Shown here in pieces: positions 1-9,675 of a DNA stretch of 64,000 bases. Position 1 is the first letter of the stretch. Every line of letters starts with the position of its first letter. The position numbers were made by a program, and so were the translations under genes. Under the pieces are notes generated by a model. It searched no databases, was not told where the DNA came from, and saw nothing but the letters and a program-made list of their open reading frames with translations. Source of the DNA: Paracoccus seriniphilus. GTDB lineage: Bacteria > Pseudomonadota > Alphaproteobacteria > Rhodobacterales > Rhodobacteraceae. The DNA lies in assembly GCF_028553745.1 (NCBI RefSeq), contig NZ_CP067129.1, forward strand, positions 2,028,501 to 2,092,500, written 5' to 3'.

Positions 1-99
1 GGAGTGGCCCGCGACAAGGTTCAATATGCCGCCGCATTCGGTCTGGCCTTTGCCATGCTGGGCCTGTTTGCCACCGTCATCATCGAACGGCTGGCGTAA
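1..99 (+). CDS. C-terminal end of a membrane protein (partial)
   Basis: Only the last 32 codons are in the window. The reading frame is open from base 1 and ends in TAA, which overlaps the ATG of the next gene (TAATG), so the two are probably translationally coupled. The tail contains one hydrophobic stretch (about residues 9-27 of the fragment, AAAFGLAFAMLGLFATVII) followed by a short charged end, so it looks like a last transmembrane helix. I do not recognise the family from so short a piece. Confidence 0.6.
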   Translation, partial: GVARDKVQYAAAFGLAFAMLGLFATVIIERLA

Positions 100-1280
100 T
101 GTTCATCCCATTTCTCGACAGCCTGCGCCGCCACGGAGTGCCGGTCTCGCTGCGGGAATGGCTGGATCTGATGGGCGGACTTCAGGCCGGGGTCTCCGAT
201 TTCTCGGTGGACGGGTTCTATCATCTGGCGCGTCTTGTCCTGATCAAGGATGAACGGCATCTGGACCGGTTCGACCGCGCCTTTTCGGAAAGCTTTGCCG
301 GGCTGGAACAGATTCCGGTCGAGGCTCTGGTCCATGAACAGACAATCCCCGCCGACTGGTTGGAAAAGCTGGCCGAAAAATTGCTGAACGCCGAAGAAAA
401 GGCCGCAATCGAAGGCAGCGGCAGCTTCGAGGCGCTGATGGAAAAGCTGCGCGAGCGGCTGGCAGAACAGCAGGGCCGCCATCAGGGCGGGAACAAATGG
501 ATCGGGACGGCAGGAACCTCGCCCTTCGGGGCCTATGGCTACAACCCCGAAGGCGTGCGCATCGGCCAGGACCAAAGCCGCCACCGCCGCGCCGTGAAAG
601 TCTGGGACAAGCGCGAGTTCCGCGATTTCGATGACCGGGTGGAACTGGGTACCCGCAACATCAAGGTGGCGCTGAAACGCCTGCGGCAATGGGCGCGGCA
701 TGGTGCCCATGACGAACTCGACCTGCCCGCAACCATCCGCGCCACCGCCGATCACGGCTATATCGACGTGCAGACCCGCCCCGAGCGGCGCAACGCCGTC
801 AAGGTGCTGCTGTTTCTGGATGCCGGCGGCAGCATGGATGACCACAGCCGCATGGTGGATGAACTGTTTTCGGCCGCGCGGGCAGAATTCAAGCACCTGG
901 AACATTTCTATTTCCACAACTGCCTCTACGAGGGCGTCTGGAAAGACAACCGCCGCCGCTGGACCGAACAGATTCCGACATGGGAGGTCATGCATCGTTT
1001 CGGACGCGACTATAAATGCATCTTCGTCGGCGACGCCTCGATGTCGCCCTATGAGATTGCCGTGCCCGGTGGGGCGAATGAGCATTGGAACGAGGAACCG
1101 GGCGAATTGTGGCTGCGCCGGGCCTGCGAGACATGGCCCGATCATGTCTGGCTGAATCCGGTGCCGCAGAACCACTGGGGTTATACGCAATCCATCGCGA
1201 TGATCGGGCAAATCTTTGAAAACCGCATGATGCCGCTGACCCTGCAGGGGCTGACACAGGCGATGAAGGCACTTGGCTAG
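99..1280 (+). CDS. VWA domain-containing protein, CoxE-like
   Basis: A 393-residue soluble protein of the VWA/CoxE-like family, members of which usually work beside a MoxR-type AAA ATPase in assembling or activating metal enzymes or complexes. The likely metal-ion-dependent adhesion site is FLDAGGSMDDHSR, with the first Asp near residue 241. The usual DxSxS motif is changed to DxGxS here, so metal binding may be weakened. The N-terminal half is charged and helical. The start overlaps the stop of the preceding membrane-protein gene. No MoxR gene is visible, but it could lie just upstream of the window. The family call is good; the partner is unknown. Confidence 0.85.
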   Translation: MFIPFLDSLRRHGVPVSLREWLDLMGGLQAGVSDFSVDGFYHLARLVLIKDERHLDRFDRAFSESFAGLEQIPVEALVHEQTIPADWLEKLAEKLLNAEEKAAIEGSGSFEALMEKLRERLAEQQGRHQGGNKWIGTAGTSPFGAYGYNPEGVRIGQDQSRHRRAVKVWDKREFRDFDDRVELGTRNIKVALKRLRQWARHGAHDELDLPATIRATADHGYIDVQTRPERRNAVKVLLFLDAGGSMDDHSRMVDELFSAARAEFKHLEHFYFHNCLYEGVWKDNRRRWTEQIPTWEVMHRFGRDYKCIFVGDASMSPYEIAVPGGANEHWNEEPGELWLRRACETWPDHVWLNPVPQNHWGYTQSIAMIGQIFENRMMPLTLQGLTQAMKALG

Positions 1281-1334
1281 TTTCGTCGGCCCAGCCACTG
1301 GCAGGCGCGACCCCGACACCCCATCTTATGGATC

Positions 1335-2021
1335 ATGCTGAAGCTCCTGCCGCTCATTCTTCTGTTCGCCTATCTCGCCGCCATGTGGTTTTTCTCGGCC
1401 TGGCGGCTCAAACGCGATCTGGATGAAAATTCGACCCCGCTGAACCATCCAAGGCTGAACAGGGTTCTGGCCGAATTGGGACAGGCAATGGACCTGCCTC
1501 CGGTCAAGGCCCATATCTATGAGGTCGAACCCGTGAACGGTCTGGCCGCCCCCGATGGCCGGATCTTCCTGACCCGCGGCTTCATTCGCAAGCTGGATGC
1601 CTGCGAGGTCACGCCAGAGGAACTGGGAAGCGTGATCGCCCATGAGTTGGGCCATGTCGCCCATGGGCACAGTCGGCGGCGGATGATCGATTTCGCCGGT
1701 CAGAACGCCATACGCCTTGCGCTGTCGACCATTCTGGGCAGATTCATTCCCGGTTTGGGGGCATGGATCGCCAATATCGTCGCGACGGCGGTTTCGGCAC
1801 GGCTGTCGCGCCAGGATGAATTCGAGGCCGACCGTTTTGCCTCGGCACTGATGATCAAGGCCGGCTATGGCACCGAACCGCAGAAATCGCTGTTCCGGAA
1901 ACTGGACCGCATGAGCGGCACTGCGCGCGGAACCACTCCGGCATGGTTGTTGTCCCACCCGCCCGCTCGGAAACGGATCGCGGCCATCCAGAACCATGAG
2001 ACCCGTTGGTCGCGGGAATAA
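1335..2021 (+). CDS. M48-family metallopeptidase
   Basis: A 228-residue zinc metalloprotease. The N-terminus has one hydrophobic segment (about residues 3-20), which should anchor it in the inner membrane. The zinc motif HELGH is at residues 103-107, and the third ligand Glu is in the later DEFEADRFA motif, the standard M48 arrangement. At 228 residues it is shorter than HtpX and closer to the minimal YcaL/LoiP-type proteases. It follows the VWA gene by 54 bp on the same strand and may be cotranscribed. The substrate is unknown; a role in membrane-protein or envelope quality control would be an inference from the family. Confidence 0.85.
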   Translation: MLKLLPLILLFAYLAAMWFFSAWRLKRDLDENSTPLNHPRLNRVLAELGQAMDLPPVKAHIYEVEPVNGLAAPDGRIFLTRGFIRKLDACEVTPEELGSVIAHELGHVAHGHSRRRMIDFAGQNAIRLALSTILGRFIPGLGAWIANIVATAVSARLSRQDEFEADRFASALMIKAGYGTEPQKSLFRKLDRMSGTARGTTPAWLLSHPPARKRIAAIQNHETRWSRE

Positions 2022-2077
2022 CACCTTGTTACCTGATGTATTTGTCCTATTCTGCCACCGGGCAGAAAGGCCTGGTC

Positions 2078-3271
2078 ATGTCACAATCATTTCGCCGCAA
2101 AGTTCTTTATATCCCCGGGTTTGATCCGATCCCTCCAAGGCGCTACCGCGAGCTGTATCGCCGCGAGGCAGAGAAACAGGGCCGGATTTCCGGCTATCGC
2201 ATCGACATGACACGCGGGACCTCGGGACGACGATTTGGCTGGAACTGCTCGGCCAGCTTTCCAGAATCCCGGGCAGAAAGCCGTTTCGAAGTCCTGGTCT
2301 GGGACGACCTGGTGCAGGATTCCATGCGCCGCGGGATTGCGGGCACCTATGCACAGCTGGTCAGCACGGCCTGGACCTATATTGCATCGGGCGCTCTATG
2401 GCGGCTGATGAAGTTGCGGCGCGGGCCGGTTCTGGCCGCGCTCTACCCGATTGTGGTGCTGCTGCTGCAACTGGCCGTGGCAATCGGCGCGGGCGCGATC
2501 GCGGGTTGGGGGCTTAGCCAGATCTCCACATGGTGGCTGGGCCTGCCGGTGGCGCTGGTGATTGTCTGGCTGGTTCTGAACCTGTTTCGCCGACTGGATA
2601 ACCGAATCTTTGCCTATTACCTGATGCATGATTACGCCTTTACCGCCCAGAACCGCGGGGCATATCCGCCCGAGTTGGAGGCCCGCCTGGCCGAATTCGC
2701 CGCACAACTTCAGGATGTCCTGAACGAAGATCTGGATGAGGTGCTGGTCGTCGGGCACAGTTCCGGGGCCTATCTGGCCATTTCGCTGCTGGCCGATGTC
2801 CTGCGACAGCACAAGCCCCGGACGGATCAACCCCATCTTGCCCTGCTGACCTTGGGACATGTGGTGCCAATGGCCTCTTTCCTGCCCCGTTCACAACGCC
2901 TGCGTGCCGATCTGGCCTGGCTGTCGCAGTCCCCGCAACTGTTCTGGCTGGATGTATCCGCGCCGGGCGATGCCTGCTGCTTCGGGCTGTGCGATCCCGT
3001 CGCGGTGACCGGTGTGGCCGGACCGGAACAGCGCTGGCCGCTGGTGATCTCGGCCGCCTTCAACCAGACCCTGTCGCCCGAAACGATGAAAAAGCTGCGC
3101 CATCACTGGTTTCGCCTGCATTTCCAGTATCTCTGCGCCTTTGATCGCCCCAATGATTACGATTATTTCGCCATCACGGCAGGGCCGCTTGGCCTTGCCC
3201 AGCGCTTTGCGCAGCGCGACCATTCGCCGGGACGTATCACCATTCCCGCTGGACGGGGGTTGGCCCGTTGA
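2078..3271 (+). CDS. Membrane-associated alpha/beta-hydrolase-like protein
   Basis: About 397 residues from the ATG at 2078, chosen because AGAAAGG lies just upstream; the open frame extends back to 2006 without a better ribosome site. The N-terminus has the pattern YIPGFDPIPPRRYRELY. Two long hydrophobic segments (about residues 115-145 and 150-168) lie in the middle. A GHSSGA nucleophile-elbow motif follows, with the candidate Ser at about residue 228. This suggests an alpha/beta hydrolase with membrane anchoring, but the substrate is not recognisable. The stop overlaps the TTG start of the P450 gene (TTGA), so the two are likely co-translated and may act in one pathway. Confidence 0.7.
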   Translation: MSQSFRRKVLYIPGFDPIPPRRYRELYRREAEKQGRISGYRIDMTRGTSGRRFGWNCSASFPESRAESRFEVLVWDDLVQDSMRRGIAGTYAQLVSTAWTYIASGALWRLMKLRRGPVLAALYPIVVLLLQLAVAIGAGAIAGWGLSQISTWWLGLPVALVIVWLVLNLFRRLDNRIFAYYLMHDYAFTAQNRGAYPPELEARLAEFAAQLQDVLNEDLDEVLVVGHSSGAYLAISLLADVLRQHKPRTDQPHLALLTLGHVVPMASFLPRSQRLRADLAWLSQSPQLFWLDVSAPGDACCFGLCDPVAVTGVAGPEQRWPLVISAAFNQTLSPETMKKLRHHWFRLHFQYLCAFDRPNDYDYFAITAGPLGLAQRFAQRDHSPGRITIPAGRGLAR

Positions 3272-4623
3272 TCCCGCCCAAACCGCGATCCACCGAAGGC
3301 CGCAGCAATGTCCTGCGCCTGGCCAAAGCCTTTCGCAGCGATCTTCTGTCTGCCCTGCCCGCGCGTCTTTACCGCGCATGGATGGCCGAATATCGCAGCC
3401 CGCTGATCCACAGCTTTGTTTGCAACGATCCGGCTCTGGTCCGGCTGATCCTGCGTGAACGACCCGATGATTTCCCCAAGTCCAATCGGTTGCGCGAAGG
3501 TCTGGCGCCGCTCTTGGGGAATTCCGTCTTTGTCACCAATGGCGCGGAATGGGCCCATCAGCGCCGGATTATCGACCCGGCATTTGAAGGTGGGCGGTTG
3601 CGCGAAGTCTTTCCGGCGCTGTGGTCGGCGACCGATGCCGCCATCGCGCGGCTGGAACCGGGCGAAACGGATATCGAACCCGCCACCAGCCATGCCGCCG
3701 CCGATGCGATCTTTCGGACCCTGTTTTCCCTGCCGATCGAACATCAGATCGCCGACAGTGTCTTTCGCGCCTTTCGCGCCCATCAGGAAGCCCAGCCCAT
3801 CGTGAATCCCGCCGCACTGCTGCCCCTGCCGCCATGGGTGCCGCGCCTGCATTCGCGGAAGACCCGCGCCACCGCTGCCGAGATTCGCGGGCTGATCGAG
3901 GCCCTTGTCGCCAAGCGGCTGGATGCGATCCGCAATGGCACCGCCCCCGACGATCTGGCCAACAAGATCATGACTACCCCAGACCCTGAAACTGGCCGTT
4001 GTTTCTCGGGGCCGGAAATGGTCGACCAGGTGGCGATCTTCTTTCTGGCCGGCCATGAAACCAGCGCCTCGGCACTGGCATGGGCGCTTTGGCTGCTGGC
4101 CGCGCATCCTGACTGGCAAGAGCGCGTTGCCACCGAGGGTGCCGCCCTCACACGTGATTTTTCGGCGATCAACCGGTTGCGTGCGACCCGCGCCGTCTTT
4201 CGCGAAACGCTGCGCCTGTATCCCCCCGTGCCGATGATGGTGCGCCAACCGCGTCAGCAAGAGACCTTTCGCGGCCGAAATGTACCCAAAAACGCCCAGC
4301 TTGTCTTGTCGCCATGGCATCTGCACCGGCATGAGCGTCTGTGGGAAAGACCCGATGAATTCGACCCCGGCCGCTGGGACAGCGAGGCCGGGAAGGCCAG
4401 CGCAAGCAAGGCCTATATCCCCTTTTCAGCCGGTCAGCGCGTCTGTCCGGGCGCGGGTTTTGCGATGCTGGAGGGCGTGTTGATGCTGTCGCGCATCACC
4501 GCAGCCTATCATCTGACGCCCACGGATCAGACTCCGGTCCCCGTGGCCCGATTGACCGTGCGCGGGCGCAACGGAATCATGCTGCGCCTGACCCCCCGCG
4601 CCCCGAAGCAACGCCCCGCTTAA
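3268..4623 (+). CDS. Cytochrome P450
   Basis: A 451-residue haem-thiolate monooxygenase. Diagnostic motifs in order are the I-helix AGHETSASALAW, the K-helix ETLRLYPPVP (ExxR) and the haem loop FSAGQRVCPG with Cys393 as axial thiolate. Length is normal for a soluble bacterial P450 and no membrane anchor is seen. It begins with TTG inside the stop of the preceding hydrolase-like gene and ends 3 bp short of the convergent ABC gene. The natural substrate and redox partner are not in the window. It shares the general plan of the second P450 (57775-59115), suggesting paralogues of one fatty-acid/terpenoid-type clade, but substrate assignment is not possible. Confidence 0.93.
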   Translation: MIPPKPRSTEGRSNVLRLAKAFRSDLLSALPARLYRAWMAEYRSPLIHSFVCNDPALVRLILRERPDDFPKSNRLREGLAPLLGNSVFVTNGAEWAHQRRIIDPAFEGGRLREVFPALWSATDAAIARLEPGETDIEPATSHAAADAIFRTLFSLPIEHQIADSVFRAFRAHQEAQPIVNPAALLPLPPWVPRLHSRKTRATAAEIRGLIEALVAKRLDAIRNGTAPDDLANKIMTTPDPETGRCFSGPEMVDQVAIFFLAGHETSASALAWALWLLAAHPDWQERVATEGAALTRDFSAINRLRATRAVFRETLRLYPPVPMMVRQPRQQETFRGRNVPKNAQLVLSPWHLHRHERLWERPDEFDPGRWDSEAGKASASKAYIPFSAGQRVCPGAGFAMLEGVLMLSRITAAYHLTPTDQTPVPVARLTVRGRNGIMLRLTPRAPKQRPA

Positions 4624-5723
4624 CGAAACAGCACCAGTGAGCCGGGCGACCAGGCCAGCCGCGTGCGCGTGCCGACCTCCTGCACATCGCGCCCAAAGAC
4701 ATTGCGCATGGAGATCCGCACCGGATCTGGCACGCCCTCAAGACGCAGATCGTAATAGGTCATATCGCCGTAATAGACGACTTCATCAATGATTGCTTCG
4801 GTTTCTCGCGCCTGAGTATGGGGCTGCGACGGGCCGATCAGCGTCATGGTTTCAGGCCGGAACCCGATCATCACGGCGCTATCGTCAGGATTGGATCGGC
4901 TGATCTGTGCATGAGGCAGTTCCACACGCCCCAGCCCGCCAACCTCGACAGTGACCAGATCGTCACTCTCGGCAATGACTTCTGCAGGCAGGAAGTTCAT
5001 CACGCCGATGAAATCGGCCACGCGACGGTCGGTCGGGCGCGCATAGAGCGTCTCGGGTTCGTCAAGCTGGGCAATGCCGCCTTCGAACATGACCGCGATC
5101 CGGTCCGACATGACCAGCGCCTCTTCCTGATCATGCGTCACCAGAACAAAGGTGATGCCGACCTGCCGTTGCAGCTTGATCAGTTCCACCTGCATCTGTT
5201 CGCGCATCTTGCGATCCAGTGCCGAAAGCGGCTCGTCCAGCAACAGAACCTTGGGTTTCAGGATCAGCGCGCGCGCCAGTGCAACCCGCTGCCGCTGTCC
5301 GCCCGACAGGGCATGAGCGGCGCGATTGCCATAGCCTTTCAGCCCGACCATCCCCAGCGCTTCCTCGACAAGGGCGGCCTTCTCCGCCTTGCTCCGCGGA
5401 TCGCGGCGCAGGCCAAAGGCCACATTCTGCGCCACGGTCAGATGCGGAAAGATTGCATAGGACTGAAACACCATATTGGTCGGACGTTGGTTCGCAGGCA
5501 CATCCTCCATGTGCTTGCTGTCGATCAGCACCGCCCCTGAAGATATGTCCTCGAAACCCGCAATGGTGCGCAGCAAGGTCGTCTTGCCACAGCCCGAGGG
5601 GCCCAGCAGCGAAAAGAACTCGCCCTCGCGGATGGTCAGATCGATCCCGCGCAGAGCGTGATAATCGCCATAATACTTATGAACGTCCTGACATTCGATC
5701 ATTGCCCTTGGGTCGTCGCTCAC
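4620..5723 (-). CDS. potA: Polyamine-type ABC transporter ATP-binding protein (PotA-like)
   Basis: A 367-residue ATPase subunit of a spermidine/putrescine-type importer. The Walker A GPSGCGKTT is at residues 41-49, the signature LSGGQ at 139-143, and the Walker B LLLDEP with its D-loop at about 160-170. The C-terminal third has the TOBE-type beta domain typical of the PotA/MalK class (IGFRPETM region). It is the last gene of a three-gene minus-strand operon with 4-bp overlaps (potB-potC-potA order of transcription). Substrate specificity cannot be read from the ATPase; a polyamine or related cation is the family-based inference. Confidence 0.85.
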   Translation of the reverse strand: MSDDPRAMIECQDVHKYYGDYHALRGIDLTIREGEFFSLLGPSGCGKTTLLRTIAGFEDISSGAVLIDSKHMEDVPANQRPTNMVFQSYAIFPHLTVAQNVAFGLRRDPRSKAEKAALVEEALGMVGLKGYGNRAAHALSGGQRQRVALARALILKPKVLLLDEPLSALDRKMREQMQVELIKLQRQVGITFVLVTHDQEEALVMSDRIAVMFEGGIAQLDEPETLYARPTDRRVADFIGVMNFLPAEVIAESDDLVTVEVGGLGRVELPHAQISRSNPDDSAVMIGFRPETMTLIGPSQPHTQARETEAIIDEVVYYGDMTYYDLRLEGVPDPVRISMRNVFGRDVQEVGTRTRLAWSPGSLVLFR

Positions 5724-6541
5724 AGAAAGCCTCCGCTATCCTTGCCGCCGATCCGGGCCAAGCCACGCCGGCGGAAATATTCACCAACCGCCAACAGGAC
5801 GATCGACAATGCGACCAGAACCGTTCCCAAGGCCATGATCATCGGAATCTGCTTGGGGAACCGCAACTGGCTGAAAATATAGGTGGGGAGTGTCGGCTCG
5901 CTTCCCGCCAGAAAGAAGGCGATGATGAATTCGTCCAGACTGATGGTAAAGGAAATCAACAGCGAACTGATGATCCCCGGCATCACCAAGGGCAATGTCA
6001 CCAGACGAAACGCACTCCATTTCGTTTCGCCCAGATCATAGGCGGCTTCCTCCAGCGACTTGTCCAGACTGGAAAAGGCCGTGGACAGGATCGCGATGCC
6101 ATAGGGCATGCAGATCAGCGTATGCCCGACAATCACGGTCAGGATGGACAGTTTCAGCCCGCTGCCCAGCAGCACGACCAGCAGGGACATGGCGACGATG
6201 ATCTCGGGCAGGACCATGGGCAGCATGATGAAGCCCATCATCCCGCCCTTGCCCGGAAAATTGAACCGGGTCGAGGCGCGGGCTGCGAAAATCCCCAGGC
6301 AGGTCGCCAGAACCGAGGATGACACCGCAATGATCAGCGAATTGGTCAATGCGCGGCGCAGGGTGGCATTGGCCCACATCTGGCTGAACCAGTCGGTGGT
6401 GAACCCCTGCAACGGAAAGGCGATGATCGTGCCCGAGTTGAACGCAAAGATCGGCAACAGCGCAATCGGCGCATAGAGGAACAGCAGATACAGGATCGCG
6501 TAGATCCGCAGACCGCTGCCTTCAAGGGAATGCTGGCTCAT
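5720..6541 (-). CDS. potC: Polyamine-type ABC transporter permease (PotC-like)
   Basis: A 273-residue inner-membrane permease with about six hydrophobic segments. The cytoplasmic EAA loop reads LEEAAYDLGETKWSAFRLVTLPLVMPGI, ending in the conserved LP..MPGI pattern, and contacts the ATPase. It resembles the PotC/PotI subunit of polyamine importers. It overlaps its ATPase gene by 4 bp downstream and the other permease gene by 4 bp upstream, which indicates one coupled operon. Confidence 0.83.
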   Translation of the reverse strand: MSQHSLEGSGLRIYAILYLLFLYAPIALLPIFAFNSGTIIAFPLQGFTTDWFSQMWANATLRRALTNSLIIAVSSSVLATCLGIFAARASTRFNFPGKGGMMGFIMLPMVLPEIIVAMSLLVVLLGSGLKLSILTVIVGHTLICMPYGIAILSTAFSSLDKSLEEAAYDLGETKWSAFRLVTLPLVMPGIISSLLISFTISLDEFIIAFFLAGSEPTLPTYIFSQLRFPKQIPMIMALGTVLVALSIVLLAVGEYFRRRGLARIGGKDSGGFL

Positions 6542-7407
6542 TGGCGCACCTTCAGGAAACGACGGTTCAGGAACAGGAAGATCACGCTGACCAGCGCCAC
6601 GATCAACATTGCGGTCACCGCCAGCGCCGATCCCAGCGGCCGGTTGTCCAGCGCCAGCATCTGCACCTGAATCATATTGGCGATCATCGGGATCTTGCCC
6701 CCGCCAATCAGTTCCGGCGTCACATAATCACCGATGGTCGGGATAAAGACGATCAGGGTCGCCGCAATCACCCCCGGCATCGCCAGCGGCAATGTGACTC
6801 GCCAGAAGGTCATCACCCGGCTTTCCCCCAGATCGCGCCCCGCCTCCAGCAGCGAACGGTCGATCTTTTCCAGCGCGACAAAGATCGGCAGGATCGCGAA
6901 GGGCGCATAGGCATGGGCCAGCGTCAGCACGATCGAATTGACGTTATACAGGATGAAGGTCAGCGGCTCGTCGATGATCCCCAGTCCTGTCAGGGTCGAA
7001 TTGATGACGCCGTTATAGCCAAGGATCACCTTCCACAGGAACACCCGGATCAGATAGCTCGTCCAGAAGGGAATGGTGATCAGGAACAGCCACATCGACT
7101 TGCGCTCGGGCCGGACCATGAAGCTGACATAATAGGCAATCGGAAAGGCCAGCGCCACGGTTACCAACGTCACCAGCGCCGACACCATCAGCGAGCGCAG
7201 CATGATCTTGCGCACGATGGGGTCGCCGAGCACCTCGCGGTAATTGTCCAGGGTGAATTCGCTGATGACCTCCAGATAGCCATCCTTGAAGAAGCTGTAG
7301 GTCAGAATCGTCAGCAGCGGGGCCGCCAGCACAAGCAACGCATAGACGAACGGCGGTGCAAGAAGGAAAAGTCCCTGTCTGGCTTCAGCGTCAAAGCGTT
7401 TCGTCAT
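6538..7407 (-). CDS. potB: Polyamine-type ABC transporter permease (PotB-like)
   Basis: About 289 residues from the ATG at 7407, preceded by a GGTGG ribosome site; the open frame extends to 7452, but the extra N-terminal residues are Gly/Cys-rich and unlike the family. Six hydrophobic segments are visible, with an EAA loop LLEAGRDLGESRVMTFWRVTLPLAMPGV. This is the PotB/PotH-type partner of the PotC-like subunit. It is the first gene of the operon. No periplasmic binding protein (PotD) is encoded next to it: the gene upstream is a squalene/phytoene-synthase-family member. Confidence 0.83.
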   Translation of the reverse strand: MTKRFDAEARQGLFLLAPPFVYALLVLAAPLLTILTYSFFKDGYLEVISEFTLDNYREVLGDPIVRKIMLRSLMVSALVTLVTVALAFPIAYYVSFMVRPERKSMWLFLITIPFWTSYLIRVFLWKVILGYNGVINSTLTGLGIIDEPLTFILYNVNSIVLTLAHAYAPFAILPIFVALEKIDRSLLEAGRDLGESRVMTFWRVTLPLAMPGVIAATLIVFIPTIGDYVTPELIGGGKIPMIANMIQVQMLALDNRPLGSALAVTAMLIVALVSVIFLFLNRRFLKVRQ

Positions 7408-7495
7408 TCCACCGCCCCGAAAACCACCCGTCTGGCACGGGCCTTTCCCCAAGTATTTCCACAGTGCGATCGGGATGGGAAGTGAATTTACTTCC

Positions 7496-8266
7496 CTAGC
7501 GCCACCACCGTTTGGTCAGTGCCAGCCGCGCAAGCGAGGCCCGGCGCTGGAATGGCGAAATGGCCGGGGTTTCATTGTAGCAGTCAATGTTGCCCCGCCG
7601 GACCTCGGCAAGGAAACGTGGCACCCGCGGGCCTGGGTACAGCGCCGCCACGGCACTGCCGGGCACTGCCCGGCGCCCGCGCGCCGCGCGGCGCAGTGCC
7701 TCCTGGCCAATCTCGGCCAGACGGACCAAGGCCGCAGGGTCGCGCTCGATCAGCCCCAGCCCCAGCGGCTGCAATCGCGGCAGGGCGCGCAACCAGGCCG
7801 AGATTCCGCAACCGAGCGCATGATCCGCGACGATGCGCCGCGCCGAAGCCGGCGCGCCCAACCGCTGCGCTGCCAGCCACATCAAGGCCCCGGTCGTTGA
7901 ATCCACATAGCTGACCACGACCTCGGGGCCAGACATGGGCTCGCGCTGGCAATCGCGCCGCCGTGCCTCGGCCAGATCGGCCAGACCGCCCGCCTCTGCC
8001 CCCCAATGTTCCCAAAGCGGGGTCAGCACATCATGCAGCGGTGGCGCGACGCCCCGTCCCATCTCGGTCAGCCGGTCCACCCACCACTGCAGGCGCATCT
8101 CTGCCAGCATCGGCTCATCCGACTGAAAGGGCGCGCGGGCGATTTCAAGATTCAGCGCATAGAGCGTCACCAGCGCCGGTCGCTGCGCGGCATCGGCCAC
8201 CAGAACCGCGCCAAAGCGATCGGGGTCCTGCTGCCGCAGCAGTTCTGTGCAGGCTTCAATCGTCAC
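7496..8266 (-). CDS. Squalene/phytoene synthase family protein
   Basis: A 256-residue protein of the trans-isoprenyl diphosphate synthase fold. The N-terminal pattern [28 protein letters not shown] is typical of the short NDUFAF6/phytoene-synthase-like branch. The classical first aspartate-rich motif is not obvious (in its place FQSDEP), so prenyl-synthase activity is doubtful. No carotenoid genes are nearby. The start overlaps the end of cysS by 4 bp (ATGA), a coupling that gives no functional clue. An assembly-factor role would fit the NDUFAF6 relation but is inference only. Confidence 0.75.
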   Translation of the reverse strand: MTIEACTELLRQQDPDRFGAVLVADAAQRPALVTLYALNLEIARAPFQSDEPMLAEMRLQWWVDRLTEMGRGVAPPLHDVLTPLWEHWGAEAGGLADLAEARRRDCQREPMSGPEVVVSYVDSTTGALMWLAAQRLGAPASARRIVADHALGCGISAWLRALPRLQPLGLGLIERDPAALVRLAEIGQEALRRAARGRRAVPGSAVAALYPGPRVPRFLAEVRRGNIDCYNETPAISPFQRRASLARLALTKRWWR

Positions 8267-9645
8267 GATGCATAGTTCCGTGCAAGCTCATCCAGACGAT
8301 CGGAATCAAAACCGGGGGTCAAGGCCCATTCAGCCCCCGCCGCCGTGTCCTTCACCTCGACACCCGCCGCCGCGAAACCATCGCGAATGGCATCGGCGCG
8401 GGCGAAATCACGCGCCTTTCGGGCCTCGCTCCGGGCATTCAGCAAGGATTCGATCACCGCCGAGGCGCTTTCATCGACCGCAGCCCATTTTCCCATCGTG
8501 GGCAGCAGCAGCCCCATCAGATTGGCCGAGGCCAGCAAGCCCGGCAGATCGCCCTTGCCCGCCAGATCGTGCAAGGCCGCCATCGCGCCCGCCGTATTGA
8601 GGTCATCACACAAAGCCTCGACCACCGAGGGCGCGGGGCTTGGGGCGGGTTCGATGCCCGCCACAAGACCACGCCAGCGCCGCAGCACGGCCTCGGCTTC
8701 GCTGGCCTTGGCTTCGGTCCAGTCCATCGGCTTGCGGTAATGGGTCGACAGCATCACAAAGCGGATCACCTCGCCCGGCACGCCCTTGTCCAGCAGATCC
8801 CGGACGGTAAAGAAATTGCCAAGAGATTTTGACATTTTCTTGCCTTCGACCTGCAGCATCTCGTTATGCAGCCAGAAGCGCGCGAAATCGCCATCGGGAT
8901 GGGCGCAGCAGCTTTGCGCGACCTCGTTTTCATGATGGGGGAACTGCAGATCGATCCCGCCGCCATGAATGTCGAAGGTCGGCCCCAGCAGTGCCGCCGA
9001 CATGGCCGAGCATTCGATATGCCAGCCCGGCCTTCCGCGTCCCCAGGGGCTGTCCCAGCCCGGCTGGTCCGGCGCCGAAGGCTTCCACAGCACGAAATCC
9101 ATCGGATCACGCTTGAAGGGCGCAACCTCGACCCGCGCGCCCGCGATCATGTCATCGACCGAACGCCCCGACAGCCGCCCATATTCGCTGTAGGATCGCA
9201 CATCGAACAGCACATGCCCTTCGGCAACATAGGCATGGCGGCGTGTGATCAGGTTTTCGATCATGGCGATCATCTGGGTGATGTAATCTGTCGCGCGTGG
9301 CTCGTGATCGGGGCGTTCGGCCCCCAGCGCATCCATATCGGCGTGATACCAGCCAATGGTTTCTTCGGTGATGTCGCGAATGCTGCGCCCCGTCGCGGCG
9401 GCGCGGGCGTTGATCTTGTCATCGACATCGGTGAAATTGCGCACATAGGTCACATGGCTGTCGCCATAGACATGTCGCAGCAGCCGCACCAATACATCAA
9501 AGACCAGAACCGGCCGCGCATTGCCCAGATGGGCCCGGTCATAGACCGTCGGGCCACACAGATACAGCCTGACATTGCGAGGATCCAGCGGCTCGAAGAT
9601 TTCCTTCTTGCGCGTGCGGGTATTCGTCAGCCGGATTTCGACCAT
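8263..9645 (-). CDS. cysS: Cysteine--tRNA ligase
   Basis: A 460-residue class I aminoacyl-tRNA synthetase that charges tRNA-Cys. The HIGH-equivalent is HLGN at residues 39-42, preceded by the zinc ligand Cys30 in LCGPTVYD. Further zinc-site residues lie in the HIECSAM and [14 protein letters not shown] stretches. The KMSKS loop is KKMSKSLGN at about residue 270. The C-terminal helical bundle and anticodon-binding part are present. Length is normal for the family. It is transcribed ahead of the squalene-synthase-family gene with a 4-bp overlap. Confidence 0.97.
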   Translation of the reverse strand: MVEIRLTNTRTRKKEIFEPLDPRNVRLYLCGPTVYDRAHLGNARPVLVFDVLVRLLRHVYGDSHVTYVRNFTDVDDKINARAAATGRSIRDITEETIGWYHADMDALGAERPDHEPRATDYITQMIAMIENLITRRHAYVAEGHVLFDVRSYSEYGRLSGRSVDDMIAGARVEVAPFKRDPMDFVLWKPSAPDQPGWDSPWGRGRPGWHIECSAMSAALLGPTFDIHGGGIDLQFPHHENEVAQSCCAHPDGDFARFWLHNEMLQVEGKKMSKSLGNFFTVRDLLDKGVPGEVIRFVMLSTHYRKPMDWTEAKASEAEAVLRRWRGLVAGIEPAPSPAPSVVEALCDDLNTAGAMAALHDLAGKGDLPGLLASANLMGLLLPTMGKWAAVDESASAVIESLLNARSEARKARDFARADAIRDGFAAAGVEVKDTAAGAEWALTPGFDSDRLDELARNYAS

Positions 9646-9675
9646 GATGCGCCTCTGTTATAAAGTCACAGCGAC

